Source: Tillus elongatus (Eukaryota > Arthropoda > Insecta > Coleoptera > Cleridae). Taken from it: 64,000 nt of DNA. The notes beneath the pieces are model-generated. The model was not told the origin of the DNA. It made no database searches and saw only the letters and a program-made list of their open reading frames with translations. The translations under genes were made by a program, and so were the position numbers. Location of the stretch: NCBI GenBank assembly GCA_964006375.1, contig OZ023262.1, positions 55,627,366-55,691,365 on the forward strand, given 5' to 3'. This document shows, one piece after another, positions 52,603-64,000 of the stretch (position 1 is the stretch's first letter; every line of letters begins with the position of its first letter).

Positions 52603-53345
52603 CAATACGTGTGGAAAGAATATGGCATCTGCGACAAAATTTAAAAAAAGTTTTTTTCGCCTAAACGCCGTAAAAAGTATCAAACATATAAAAAACATAA
52701 TTTGGGAAAGAATTTTGTTGTCTGTCGGTCTGTATGTTTGTCTGTAGCCACGATCACCTTAGAACGAATTGAAATATCGCCTTCAAATTTTGTATACAGT
52801 TAGCACCCGACAAACGATCGGTTCGGATTGTTTTTGGGTAAAATCGCCGCAGGGATGGTTTGGTGAAAATGGGCATTTTTTCGTTAAAACCCAAGTAACA
52901 TAACGTTTTAGGGTTTGTTTATTAGAAAACTTTCCATTTCATCAAAGATCTAGCTTTGTGCTGAAATTAAATTAGGGGTTGAATGTGTGGGGTGGAATAT
53001 CGGTGATAGAAATTTTGAAAATAGTTTTTTTGTTGCTAAAACGGCGTAAAAAGTCTCAAAATGTATAGAAAACTGGATTCTGGAGCGAATTTTTTTGTCT
53101 GCCGGTCGGTCGGTCTATCGGCCTGTACGTCTGTCTGTTAGTAGGTGCAGTAACCTTTGAACGAATTGAGATATCATCTTCAAATTTGGTATCCACTTAG
53201 CACCCGACAAAGGAACGCTTCGAATTGTTCTGGAGTAGGATCGCTTCAGGGGGTAGGGGATAAATGAGGGTTGATTTGGTGAAAATTGACATTTTTTCGT
53301 TGAAACTCGAGTAATATAACGTTTCAGAAGTTTATGGGTACAGGA
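52603..53345. repeat. dispersed GTCTGT/CAAATTTGGTAT repeat, two units, inverted
   Basis: Two units with GTCTGTCGGTCTGTATG, AACGAATTGAGATATC and ACTTAGCACCCGACAAAGGA; inverted relative of 23690-24540. Confidence 0.75.
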
Positions 53346-54039
53346 ATACGAATATTTCCTTTGTGGTCAAGTCATGGACCCGAAATTAATTTCATGAGAA
53401 TGTCTTTCTGAGGAGCCTAGATTATCACAGCTATGTGGAAGTATGATTCAATTTGCAGCACCATTTAAATGACCGAGGCAATAAATTTCTGACCACTGAC
53501 ATTTATACGGATAAATTAGGCCACCTAGCTTAAATTCCCTTCTAGATGCGCAACTTAAAGGTCTTACGACTTCGTTGTTCTTTTTTTAATTTCTCAAATA
53601 TTTTTTCACACAGTTTCATATAAAGAACAGGTGAAAACATGTCCCCGCTCCTGCAATGTTATTTCGTGGAATAGGTATTTGATTAAATTCAATTTATATC
53701 TGCAGCTATAAGCATTCTTCATGCTGTATGAATAGAAGCGATAACAAAAGCCATTTATTTCAGAATTCCAGCACGATGCTATTAACATTTAGTCATTGCT
53801 ATTTGCTATTACTATATCGATGATTGCACTTTAAACATCTGAGTGGGTTGCTGCATGAGCTTTGAAAATGAAATAAAGGGCCAAGAGAATCGTTGGGTTA
53901 GAATATGGCATCAATAACTCTGCTCAATAATTTTATTTTACGAGTTTCTTTTTCTCCTTTATTGTTCTTAAATCATTTAATTTCCCAAAGTTATAATAAT
54001 CGTCTTCGGATGTGATTTGATTTGTGTTTATAAGTTATT
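53346..54039. other. intergenic, no gene seen
   Basis: AT-rich; nothing recognised. Confidence 0.5.
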
Positions 54040-54050
54040 GAAGATAATAC

Positions 54051-54270
54051 ACATCAACCGATGATGTGGCAGTGTATTTGAGCAAGTCGAATGTCACGTT
54101 CGTAAAGCCGTCGGTCCCGTGTCCATGCGATGTTGGGCATGTTAGAGATACATGCCATTTTTACAGAAAGGAAAGAGGTTCGGCCAAATTTGCAGCATAG
54201 TGAGGCGAAACTGCCCCCTGGTGTCGGTGATTGGCCACAGTCGCAGAAATAGGCCGACGTTAAAAAAAAA
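54051..54270 (+). mobile_element. tRNA-derived SINE, 5' truncated copy
   Basis: Same body as 44578-44923 (CGTCGGTCCCGTGTCCATGC, GTCGGTGATTGGCCAC, ending GACGTTAAAAAAAAA) but without the tRNA head. A clean 11-bp duplication, GAAGATAATAC, flanks it (54040-54050 and 54271-54281). Truncation plus duplication indicates LINE-driven target-primed insertion. Confidence 0.88.
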
Positions 54271-54405
54271 GAAGATAATACGTTTCGCTATTTAAGGTTT
54301 GGTGCATATAGAATACAACAAAAAATAATAAACTGGGCGCAGCAAGTGAGTTATCGTAGCGAATTTTAATACAAACGTTCAAATTAGAGTGATATGTTTT
54401 AAATA

Positions 54406-55467
54406 AGGTCCGTTTTTAATAAGAATAAAAATACTGTAAATATCATTAAATTATATATTAAAATATATTTCTTTACCTATTCTACATACTTTAATCTACT
54501 GTTCTACATAATTTCCATTTTCGTTCAAATATCCGTCATACCGTTCAATAAGTTTTTGAATTCTCGATCCATGACTGTACTTTTCACTTCTTTGTCGTCG
54601 TCGAGCTGTTGACGACCAAGGCACTCCGGTAAGTACTGAAACAAGTGAAAATTACTCAGTACAAAATCTGGACTGTAAGGTGGATGCTCCAGTTGTTCCC
54701 ATCCAAAAGACTTAATTGGACCTTGTGTTTGTGCAGAAATCCCTTTTCTGTCCCAAAAGACAGTTGCCATGACCTTTCGTGCTGAAATTGTCTGTTTGGC
54801 TTTCACTTTGGTTGGAGACGATGTGTGTCGCCATTCTGCGACTGTTGCTTGGACTCAGATGTCATGTAAAACATCTACGTGTCATCTCCTGTAACGATGT
54901 AGTCTAAAAATCCATTTCCTTCCTGATTGATCGAGCCAATCGTCAGAAAGCAGTCTTGGAACTCACCGACAACACACTTTAGGTGATTCAGTTTCTCCGA
55001 AACAATGGTGTACAAAACTGACCTTGAAACCTGTGGTAAATCAATCGATAACTTTGTAATCGTGTATCGCCCGTCATCCCGAATTTTGTTTTCCATATCA
55101 CGAACCAAATCTTCAGAAAACAGAGAAGGCCGCCTAGGGTGTGACTCATCATGCAAATTAACCCGCCTGTACTTAAAAATTCTCGCCCACTTTCGAGTTT
55201 TACTGTCAGTCATAGCACTATCACCGTAAACTTAACAAATCTGACGCTGCTGCCAAGTTTCTCGCACTCAAGAATCGAATTACAGATCGTATTTCATAGT
55301 CGGCGGGCGACTCAATTTTGTTAACATTATAAACTTCTGCAGCTCAGCACACAGACAGACGACGGCTGTAAATGGCGTCTAAACGCGCGCAAAGCCTGCT
55401 GGGAGCAGACGCGTATGCGCACTGCGTTGACCGCGCGTCATTCTCACTCTCATTAAAAAACGGACCT
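54406..55467 (-). mobile_element. mariner element with TIRs and broken transposase
   Basis: Ends AGGTCCGTTTTTAAT and its complement, flanked by TA (54404-54405 and 55468-55469); total 1062 bp. On the minus strand 54875-55213 encodes the linker and HTH half (WARIFKYRRVNLHDESHPRR, DGRYTITKLSIDLPQVSRSV, ending VTGDDT). 54525-54806 encodes the catalytic half (KVMATVFWDRKGI, EHPPYSPDFVLSNFHLFQYL). A frameshift and small deletion separate them, and the middle Asp region is lost. Confidence 0.88.
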
Positions 55468-55477
55468 TATTTTAAAA

Positions 55478-55770
55478 GTCTGGACGCAGCAAGTGCGTTA
55501 TGGTAGTAAATTTTCATATATTTTTTTAATGGCAAATATGTCTTTTTAAATAAAAGGCACAAAATTTGGCAGAACCCACATATAGTAGAAACAATGTACT
55601 TTATTTCATCAAAATAACTTCATTGTTTGAAAAAGTACAGTAATATTCCGAAAATACACTTAAAATGTTCCCGAAAAAACTGGTCCGATTTTCCTGGATA
55701 ACGAGCCTCTTCTAGTTATTTACACATCTACTAAAATATAAGTATCCACAAAAAGCTTTTAGACAAAAAT
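55478..55770. repeat. partial copy of TA-bearing dispersed repeat
   Basis: Starts GTCTGGACGCAGCAAGTGCG beside the mariner end; the rest is diverged and there is no TA run. Confidence 0.55.
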
Positions 55771-55949
55771 TTAAAAAAAAAATGTGTGCATGAAAAGTTG
55801 TAACAATTTTTTTAACGAAAATTGACATTCTCTTTACAAAGATTGGTTAAAGTAATGATACACGAAAATTATGCTTTTTTACGAAAATTTGCTAAACCAT
55901 AATTGTTTACGAAAATGTGCCTAAGGGACGTAGCGCAATAGCCAATATG

Positions 55950-56605
55950 GGTACCCACCTATTAGATTTGATGAAAGAAATGAAAGAAGAAGTCAGAAAA
56001 GGAGATGAAGAAGCCAGAAAAAGGAGATGAAGAAACCAGAAAAAGTGATGAAGAAGTGAAAGAAGAGTTGAGAAAAAGAGATGAAGAAGTGAAAGAAGAG
56101 TTGAGAAAAAGGGATGAAGAAGCCAGAAAAAGAGATAGAGAACCTAAAGAAGAGTTTAGACAAAGAGACGAAGAAGCCAGGAAAAGAAAGGAAGAAGCGA
56201 AATAAGAACTGAGAAAAAGAGACGAAGAGACAAGAGAGGAACTGAGATAAAGAGACGAAGAAACCAAGAAAATTCTGCAAGAACCCGCCAGCAGAATTGA
56301 GAACATTACTTCATGTGTAGACGAGCGAATGCAGCAGGTAAAAGACGATATCTTTCAGCAAGTAGAGAGCCGAGTAAGGAGTGTCAGTGACGATGTACAT
56401 GACAAGCTGACGACCATGCAAGAGTTACAAAGGAAAGTACAGCAAAAATTGCAATCACTAGAAAAGAAGTGTGAGACCCTGGTAAAATGAAACATCAGAC
56501 TCGAAGATAGTCCCGTCGTAAGAATTAAGGTTTCCACATTTCTTATCTCAGTTCCATGGAGTATTTATCTACGCCAGTTTGAACTCGCTGTAACACCAAA
56601 TGGTT

Positions 56606-56666
<61 letters not shown>

Positions 56667-58740
56667 CTCGTTTGTAGCACTCAGGGGAGATGCTCTAGAT
56701 GTGCTCCAAGGTATTCCGAGCGAAGAACAGTTGAGTTTTGACAGTATTAGACATCAATTAGAGATGAGGTTTGGCGACCAGAATTTACAACAGCTGTATC
56801 GATTCCAGTTGAAAAATCGTTGTCAGAAACCGGGCGAAAGTCTTCAACATCTCCACGCTGACGTTGTCGGACTCAGGCGATTAGCCTACGCATAGCACCG
56901 ATGGACTTTTTAAACCAGCTGTCGCTGCAAACCTTCATTGACGGCATCAGATATATCGACACCCAACGGGCGCTGAGGATGGCGATACACAAAAACTTGA
57001 ACGATGCTTTGGCATATTTCTTGGAGTTCGAAGCGACAAAGAAAGCGCTAGAAAGTCATATGGAAGTTCGCAGTCTCCAAGTCCAAGAACAAAATAAAAC
57101 AGATTCATCCAAGGTCATGCAGCTACTAGAGAAACTAGCAGAACAAATAAGGCCAGCGTCTGATGGTCACCCAATAAGAGCTCACCGTGCAAATGCTTTG
57201 CGTTGCTGGAACTGCGGCTAGGTGGGACATATACGAGACGAATGCTGGGCTTTAAGATCACGCGCGTGGGAGAAAGCAAAGCTAAGGCGGGTAACTGTAT
57301 CTCAGCTAGCGATTCTGGCAGCGCTCCCGTCGTACATGGATACATGAGCGGCAATAAGACCCAGATGGTCGTCGACACTGGCGCACCTAGGACGATTATT
57401 AGCCGCGACGTGGTGACAAGGTGTACAGAGTAAATGCAGCCAATGGTGATCGGATCCAGGTATTTGGCGAAGCTGACGTCGAGCTGCAAATTGGGACATG
57501 GGAGGCAAAACAGAGAGCCATAGTCGCCGCTATAGCTGACCCGATTATAATTGGCTTAGACATACTTCAAAGTCAGTGCGCTAAACTTGATCTTGGCACT
57601 AACATCTTGACTATCGGCGGTGAAGAAATAATAATGTTGCCTGGCAGTAACCTGGTAGTGCGGTAAATCATCATAGAGGAAAATATAAACATCTGCCGTG
57701 AAATTATCATTTCACTGAAGAGAGCTGTGAGAGGAAGGGACTACCCAGTCAGAGGCAAGTAGAAAATAAATTTTGGGAGAAGTGCAATACGAAGGGTGTA
57801 AAGACCATGTAAGTGTGAAGCCAGCCTTGAAAAAGATCAGTGAACACACTTGTTGGAACAGACCTGATGTATGCAGGAAGAATAGGGCCTGCAGAGATAT
57901 TTGTCTAAGTATAAACACCAGAACAAGAGGAATTGTGCTTACCAGTGCAACGTAAGAAATTCGCTTGAAAAGAGCTCCGACATATTGACGAGAAGGAAAG
58001 CCATCCCTTCTGCTGTCCGAATGCACATGAGAGTAGAAAGTCCACGCGTGAAGACCGGTTATGACGTGCGAGCTAATTCAGCTGGTTTTACAGGAGATCG
58101 TGAGTGGTTTTAGAATCCAGTACGACGCAAGGGACGGTTACCGAAACTACAGAAACAATGGGAAGGTCGTCAAAAGCATCAATGGCGTTGTTTATCGCAT
58201 TCAGAGGAGCCCGAAGACCAAGATGAAGGTGATCCATATGCACAGGCTTACGCCATACCAAGAAATGTCGGAATTCGACCAGGGTGATCGAATTTAAGAA
58301 GGGCGCAGTGTCACATCCGTCTTTATGAGAATTAAGTTTATGAACATTGTTACTTCTATGGTCAGAGGCCGGTTATAGTGTGTTGGTAACAGAGAACACT
58401 CTGGAATTATATTTCTACAAGAGACCAGAAGTGACAGGTGTAGAACAGTGTAGAGGGTTCTAGAATCTCTATGGACAGTATAAATAGGCTACCTGCACAT
58501 AGAGTAAGTTAGTTCAGTATTGAGTTAGTGCTGGTGCAGAATAAGTGATCATAGAGTATTAAGCGAATGAGTGTAGTGTGAATTAGTAGAGGCGAGAATA
58601 AACTCGACATTTAGTAATAGAGAGAAATATTTTAGTTGATGGTGGTGTTGGAAAACAGCTGGTTATAATAAATTAGTAGTTTGAAAAGCTGTGTTTTGTT
58701 AGTCAAAAAATCCAGAACCCCGTAGAACGTAACAATATAT
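55950..58740 (+). mobile_element. gypsy copy B, internally deleted
   Basis: Plus strand. Gag with a Lys/Glu repeat coiled coil (EELRKRDEE units, 55990-56280), a capsid-like part (SIRHQLEMRFGDQNLQQLYR; FIDGIRYIDTQRALRMAIHK), a zinc knuckle CWNCG..GHIRDEC broken by a stop at 57220, protease DTGAPRTI (57375-57400) with GLDILQSQ, then a jump to an integrase C-terminal remnant (57760-58290) and an LTR-like region (about 58300-58740). RT, RNase H and the integrase core are absent, and several stops break gag. No 5' LTR was found. Same deletion structure as copy A. Confidence 0.82.
56609..56658. repeat. (GA)n microsatellite inside gag
   Basis: About 25 GA units within the gag reading region, likely a later expansion. 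Confidence 0.95.
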
Positions 58741-58907
58741 GGTGTGCGGCAGTTGCCCCGCCTATAGGGGGTAAATGCACCAGCTACTAATTAAAAAAAA
58801 TATAAAATTTGTTAACAAAATCAATTTATTACAAATGGAATATACACAGCGTAATGCTCAAACTATTACCTTTATCGATGCAAATACAAAATACACTATA
58901 TACATAC

Positions 58908-59742
<835 letters not shown>

Positions 59743-60348
59743 ATGAGTGGAATAACGATAGAAAAAACTAAATATGAGTGTGCTGCATTACCTAAGCGAT
59801 GGCAAAGAGAAGACGTATTAAGAAAAACTGGCATATCTGTTGGTAAAGTTGATGTAATGTATTACAGTCGGGGTGTTCGCAATGATGCATCTCTTGTGCC
59901 ACCCATCAGACAAACGGCATCAATATTCAAACAACCCGTGACCGTTTACAAAACACAAGAAAGTAAAGTAAAATCAGATTATAAAAGTGGCAATCAAGAG
60001 AAGCCCAAACAGTTGATATGGGAGAAACGACTCGAGGGTCTTCGAGCTTGTGATATCGATGGAACTGAGTTCGATGCAATGGAACTTCCCAGAGGTCTCA
60101 AACCAGTGGGTCCAAATGTGAATGAAGAGACCATTATACAGAGTGTTGCTACAGCATTGCACGTGTCTACACAGCCTGTGACTGGACAGACAGGTGTGAA
60201 AACGAACCTGGAGAAGAATCCGGGTGTGTTTTTAGATCCAAAACAGCCTCTTGTACAGAATGTTAACATATCGGAAGATGATATTAGGAGGCAAGAAGAG
60301 CGAGTTGCTGCTGCTAGACGAAAATTACAAGAGGCATTGAAAATGTGA
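59743..60348 (+). CDS. MBD2/3: MBD2/3-like NuRD subunit, intronless, MBD shortened
   Basis: A 201-residue protein from ATG 59743. Residues 11-42 match the start of a methyl-CpG-binding domain (ECAALPKRWQREDVLRKTGI, then GKVDVMYYS). The sequence then passes straight to the post-MBD region (RGVRNDASLVPPIRQTASIF), skipping the second half of the MBD (the KKFRSKPQL-type segment). Residues 85-165 are the MBD2/3 C-terminal domain (LIWEKRLEGLRACDI; GLKPVGPNVNEETIIQSVAT; LEKNPGVF). Residues 176-200 are the coiled coil (SEDDIRRQEERVAAARRKLQ) that binds p66/GATAD2 in NuRD. The frame is intact without introns, and AATAAA lies at 60446. This suggests a retrocopy of a spliced mRNA, perhaps of the short insect isoform that lacks this exon, or a genuine single-exon gene. 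Without the full MBD it should not bind methylated DNA but could still bind NuRD partners. Confidence 0.88.
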   Translation: MSGITIEKTKYECAALPKRWQREDVLRKTGISVGKVDVMYYSRGVRNDASLVPPIRQTASIFKQPVTVYKTQESKVKSDYKSGNQEKPKQLIWEKRLEGLRACDIDGTEFDAMELPRGLKPVGPNVNEETIIQSVATALHVSTQPVTGQTGVKTNLEKNPGVFLDPKQPLVQNVNISEDDIRRQEERVAAARRKLQEALKM

Positions 60349-60599
60349 AGTGACTTAAATTCTGTTTTTGTACGTATCTACTAAGTGTTCAAGTATTATG
60401 ATTATACTTTTAAGTTTATTTAAAAAGAAATAGTGTTTATATGTTGAATAAATACTGCAAGGTTATGTTTTGTTTTTGGTAGCATATAAGATACCTGATT
60501 TATCAATTTCTTTTTTATGGGGTATGAGAGACCCTTTTGTAAATAATCAGAGAAATATATAGTAGATAGGTATGCATCTCTCATAAAAATGTGCTGCAA

Positions 60600-61600
60600 A
60601 TTGAATCATAACTTCCACATACTTGTGATAATTTACTCTCCCCAGAAAGATATTCTCATGAAATGAATTTATGGTCCATATTCCTGTACCCAAAGTGATA
60701 TGTTACTGTGTTCTAAAGTGATTGCCCCTACTAACAGACAGACTAAAAAGTTTTCATTCCAGAACCAAGTTTTCTATGTGTTTTGAGACTACGCCGTTTT
60801 GGCAAAAAAAAAATCAAAATTTCTTACCGTCCTTAAATGTGCCTACTAATATGTATAAAATTTAAATCCTTTTAGTTTATCTTATGTTCAGCAAATTATT
60901 ATTATTAACTATTTGCTAAAAATTATACATATGGCAGTATAAGAAAATCGTAGGACTTACCTAATGGTACTTTATGACAAAATTTAATAAGATTCTTGCA
61001 AAGTTGGTTTTGATAATTTTTTTCCAAAACTTCAATCACTTAAAATTTTCACTTAAATGTCATAAAGTGTCAAAACATATAGAAAACATGATTTGGAGAC
61101 GGACATTTTTTTTGTCTGTTGGCCTGTATGTCTGTTAGTAGCCACGACAACTTTTGATTGAATTGAGATATCTTCTTCAAATGTGATATTCAGTTAGCAC
61201 CCGACAAATGAACGTTTCAGATTGTTTTTGGATAAAATCGCTTTAATTTCATCTGGTATTCTGTGCTGGTGCTGAAATTAAATTCGGGGTGGAATATCGA
61301 TGACTAAAATTTCGATATTCTTTTGCTAAAACGCAAACATTATTTCGGAACGAATTTTTTTTTCTGTCGTTTGGTCTGTATGTCTGTTTGCTAGTAGGCA
61401 TAATAACTTCCTAACGAATTGATATCTTCTTCAAATTTAGTTTACAGTTAGCACCTGAGCAACGAATGGTTCGGGTTACTTTTGGGTAAAGCCAGGTTGT
61501 AAGCGATAAATGAGGGGTGATTTGGTGAAAATTGATATTTTTTTGTCAAAACTCGAGTAATATAATGTTTCAGGGTTTGTGTATTAGAAAACCTCCAATT
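60600..61600. repeat. dispersed GTCTGT/AGTTAGCACCCGACAAA repeat, two units
   Basis: Diverged units with CCTGTATGTCTGTTAGTAG, TTGAATTGAGATATCTTCTT and AGTTAGCACCCGACAAATGA. Same family as 23690-24540 and 52603-53345. Confidence 0.7.
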
Positions 61601-61603
61601 CCA

Positions 61604-62170
61604 TCACTCATCTAATCTTCTGTGATGAAATTGAAGTAGGGGTTGAATGTGTGTGTGTGGGGTGGGGTGGTGTTGGTGGGGGGTGAATATAAATTTGAAT
61701 ATGAACACACTGCTCTCGTAGTTACTTTCAATAGACTTCCCTACATTAGATTCGCAAAGAACCCATACATTTCTATCTCTGTCTTTCCTTGACTTACCTG
61801 TCGTTCCTCTAAGGTATTCCATTTCAACAGTCTTCAATTTTCTTAGATGCTTTGCCTGACACAGAAAACTTTCAGACCTATATAAAACAGTTGGTACCAG
61901 TATGCTGTTATATACAGCCATTTTGGCCTCTTTAGATACACATTCACTCCTAGCTACAGTGATCATAGCTCCAAGCACCTTTCTGCCTGCATTTACAATA
62001 TTTTGTATCTAATCATCTATTGTCTTCCGTCGTTTGAAAACAGTCTTTCTGGATATCTATATTTATTCACCTTCTCTACTAAATTACCATTTATCAAGAG
62101 ACTTCACTTACTCGTTCCACCCTCTTTATCAACACCATAACTTTAGTCTTCTCTAAGTTATTGAGAACAT
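61604..62170 (-). pseudogene. non-LTR retrotransposon RT C-terminal fragment
   Basis: On the minus strand: NLEKTKVMVL with VEKVNKYRY upstream in broken frames, then VLGAMITVARSECVSKEAKM, AVYNSILVPTVLYRSESF and HLRKLKTVEMEYLRGTTGKS. This is the segment after the RT active site of RTE/jockey-like LINEs. Stops near 62080 and 62020 break the frame. Confidence 0.75.
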
Positions 62171-62218
62171 TGTTGAGGCTGGCTACCTCACCCGAATTAC
62201 TTTAGGCGTATTTTCGCT

Positions 62219-62282
62219 GTAATTTGTATAGCGCACTGACGAGCTCTAATGAGAGCGAAACCAATATGCATTTCTAATTATG
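62219..62282 (+). ncRNA. degenerate hammerhead ribozyme-like motif
   Basis: CTGACGA (62236-62242), stem II GCTCT/AGAGC with loop AATG, GAAA (62257-62260), then ACCAATA where the intact copy at 40501-40510 has ACCGGTC. Stem III pairing and the usual GTC triplet are lost, although ATA still fits NUH. Shared flanks with the other copy (GGCTGGCTACC upstream, TTTCTAATTATG downstream) show both belong to one repeat family. Confidence 0.55.
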
Positions 62283-63186
62283 GTCACAATTGCATCTTTA
62301 CTTAAATATTATACAAACTGCCAAAAACCGACTATTTAAAATGAATGTTATAAGCAAACATGTTAATTAAATGAAGAAAAGTAACATTTGAAATAGAGAT
62401 TTAAGATCCTGCAAAATATATTTCACGCCACATCTATCCTTCATACAAAATGCACCCGCACCAGAATCTTTGTTTAAAAAATCACCAACTTTGACATTTA
62501 ATTGTGACTGATCGTCTATTTTAGATCATTTAATTCGTTTCAGTTTAGACATTGTAAAATATTGTTTATAAAAAGTCCGAACACAGTAAGTGCGTTATGA
62601 TAGCGAATTTATTTCAAATTAATAACTAATTTTGTATTAACATCGCGACTTTAATTTTAGTATGTGCATAAATTTATAATTAGGCCACATGTGTACCTAC
62701 CAAATTCCATCAAGACAGATACATTATTTTCGGACATATAAATTTTTTTCGAAAAAAAAAACGATTTCCTTGCGAAAAACTGGTCCGATTCTGTTGATTA
62801 AATGAACTCGTCTAACAAATTTAGAAAAGGCTTTATCAAAGTGCCATGACGTGCTCCCTATGAGCTTCATTATGTATGTAGAAATTATATACTTTTACCA
62901 ATAAAAAATATTTAGAGACAGCTAGTGACGTAAGTATCCTGTAATAATCTCTAAATTATGTCTTTGGCTTCAAACTGAAATTATGGCTTTCTGTAAAAAC
63001 AGTTCACAGAGACAATAGCATTTAATCAGAAAGCAATTAGAGCATTTATAGCCATTTCATTTGCAATATCAGTTACCTTTGAGAATATTTCAAGACTATT
63101 CGTCTGTAAATTAAATTTCATTTATAAAGGTAGCCACATTGTGAAATCAACTGTTAATGAAACCAATGTGACTTAATAATAAAATT
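62283..63186. repeat. intergenic; partial TA-family repeat at 62570
   Basis: No gene. AGTCCGAACACAGTAAGTGC at 62573 opens a diverged copy of the TA-bearing repeat that runs to about 62830 and lacks the microsatellite. Confidence 0.5.
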
Positions 63187-63706
<520 letters not shown>

Positions 63707-64000
63707 ATGTCTGCTGAAACTTATAAATTCAGACTCAAAAGTGACACAGGATTATTTTTTTTTAAACATGCATCATATTTCGATGAAAGATGCAAAAATG
63801 TAATAATAAAAGGAATGTACGAAAAAAAAATGTAGGTATCACCAACGACAGGCACACTCAGTACGTGATTGACAAAATAATTTTCTTAGATGCAGCTTAA
63901 GACACCCTATAATTAACGTAGGTATACAAATTTTCCTCGTATCTTGCATAATAACAATTAAAGTGACCTTTACGGTAGAAATGTGTATATAGGTACACAA
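63707..64000. other. intergenic, no gene seen
   Basis: AT-rich. The stretch with TTGACAAAATAATTTTCTTAGA and GCAGCTTAAGACACCCTATAAT matches 50450-50520 in inverted sense or as a direct relative, marking another dispersed repeat. Confidence 0.4.

Noticed and set aside
55962..56306. Ser/Phe/Leu-rich minus-strand frames
   Set aside because: Antisense of the Lys/Glu coiled-coil repeat in gypsy copy B gag.

Overview
This 64 kb window reads as animal nuclear DNA, most likely from an arthropod (an insect fits best). The supports are a TATA box paired with an arthropod-type TCAGT initiator, a NuRD-type MBD2/3 gene copy, spliced exons with GT/AG borders, a tRNA-derived SINE with target-site duplications, and many LINE, gypsy, Penelope, pogo, mariner and Tc1 remnants. 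AT content is high and nine long TA microsatellites are present. I cannot name the species from sequence alone.

The standout is an integrated, apparently intact virus-like element at 1904-12393 (10.49 kb). It has ~0.69 kb terminal inverted repeats and a perfect 6-bp target-site duplication (CTTTCC, 1898-1903 and 12394-12399), as expected of Polinton/Maverick/adintovirus-type integration. It carries the morphogenesis set of that lineage: an A32/FtsK-like packaging ATPase, an adenain-like protease, a GYGLYL-type minor capsid protein, a penton-like protein and a double-jelly-roll-type major capsid protein. It also has a KilA-N/MSV199-type DNA-binding protein, a phage-tail-fibre-like protein, a conserved uncharacterised protein and two very small genes. 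One of the small genes is a free-standing 41-residue chromodomain. No protein-primed DNA polymerase B and no DDE integrase are visible, so the element should depend on another element or the host for replication and integration. Its ends hold GC-rich GGCGCC arrays, CRE-ETS-CRE sites and a tRNA-like sequence. Its right side holds five 217-218 bp tandem repeats, each with ETS- and YY1-like sites.

From 12.4 to 31.6 kb lie satellite-like duplications, a Tc1 relic, a 320-bp near-perfect palindrome, TA microsatellites, degraded LINEs (one with an RNase H domain) and a long-TIR DNA transposon with a broken transposase. From 31.7 to 40.0 kb there is a nested set: a pogo-type transposon (TA duplications) containing a Penelope-like fragment (12-bp duplication) and a near-intact Ty3/gypsy element (215/217 bp LTRs, GATAG duplications), whose gag frame is broken by a 16-bp insertion.

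From 40 to 51 kb come a fold-back element, a hammerhead-ribozyme-like motif, a mariner relic and two consecutive minus-strand exons of a host coiled-coil gene (49814-50012 and 42619-43518). The intron between them holds a SINE and a deleted gypsy copy interrupted by a palindromic Penelope-like insertion. From 51 to 64 kb there are a long-TIR MITE, a second SINE, a mariner with TIRs, a second gypsy copy with the same pol deletion as the first, an intronless MBD2/3-like gene lacking half of its MBD, a LINE fragment, a second hammerhead-like motif and more copies of a TA-bearing dispersed repeat.
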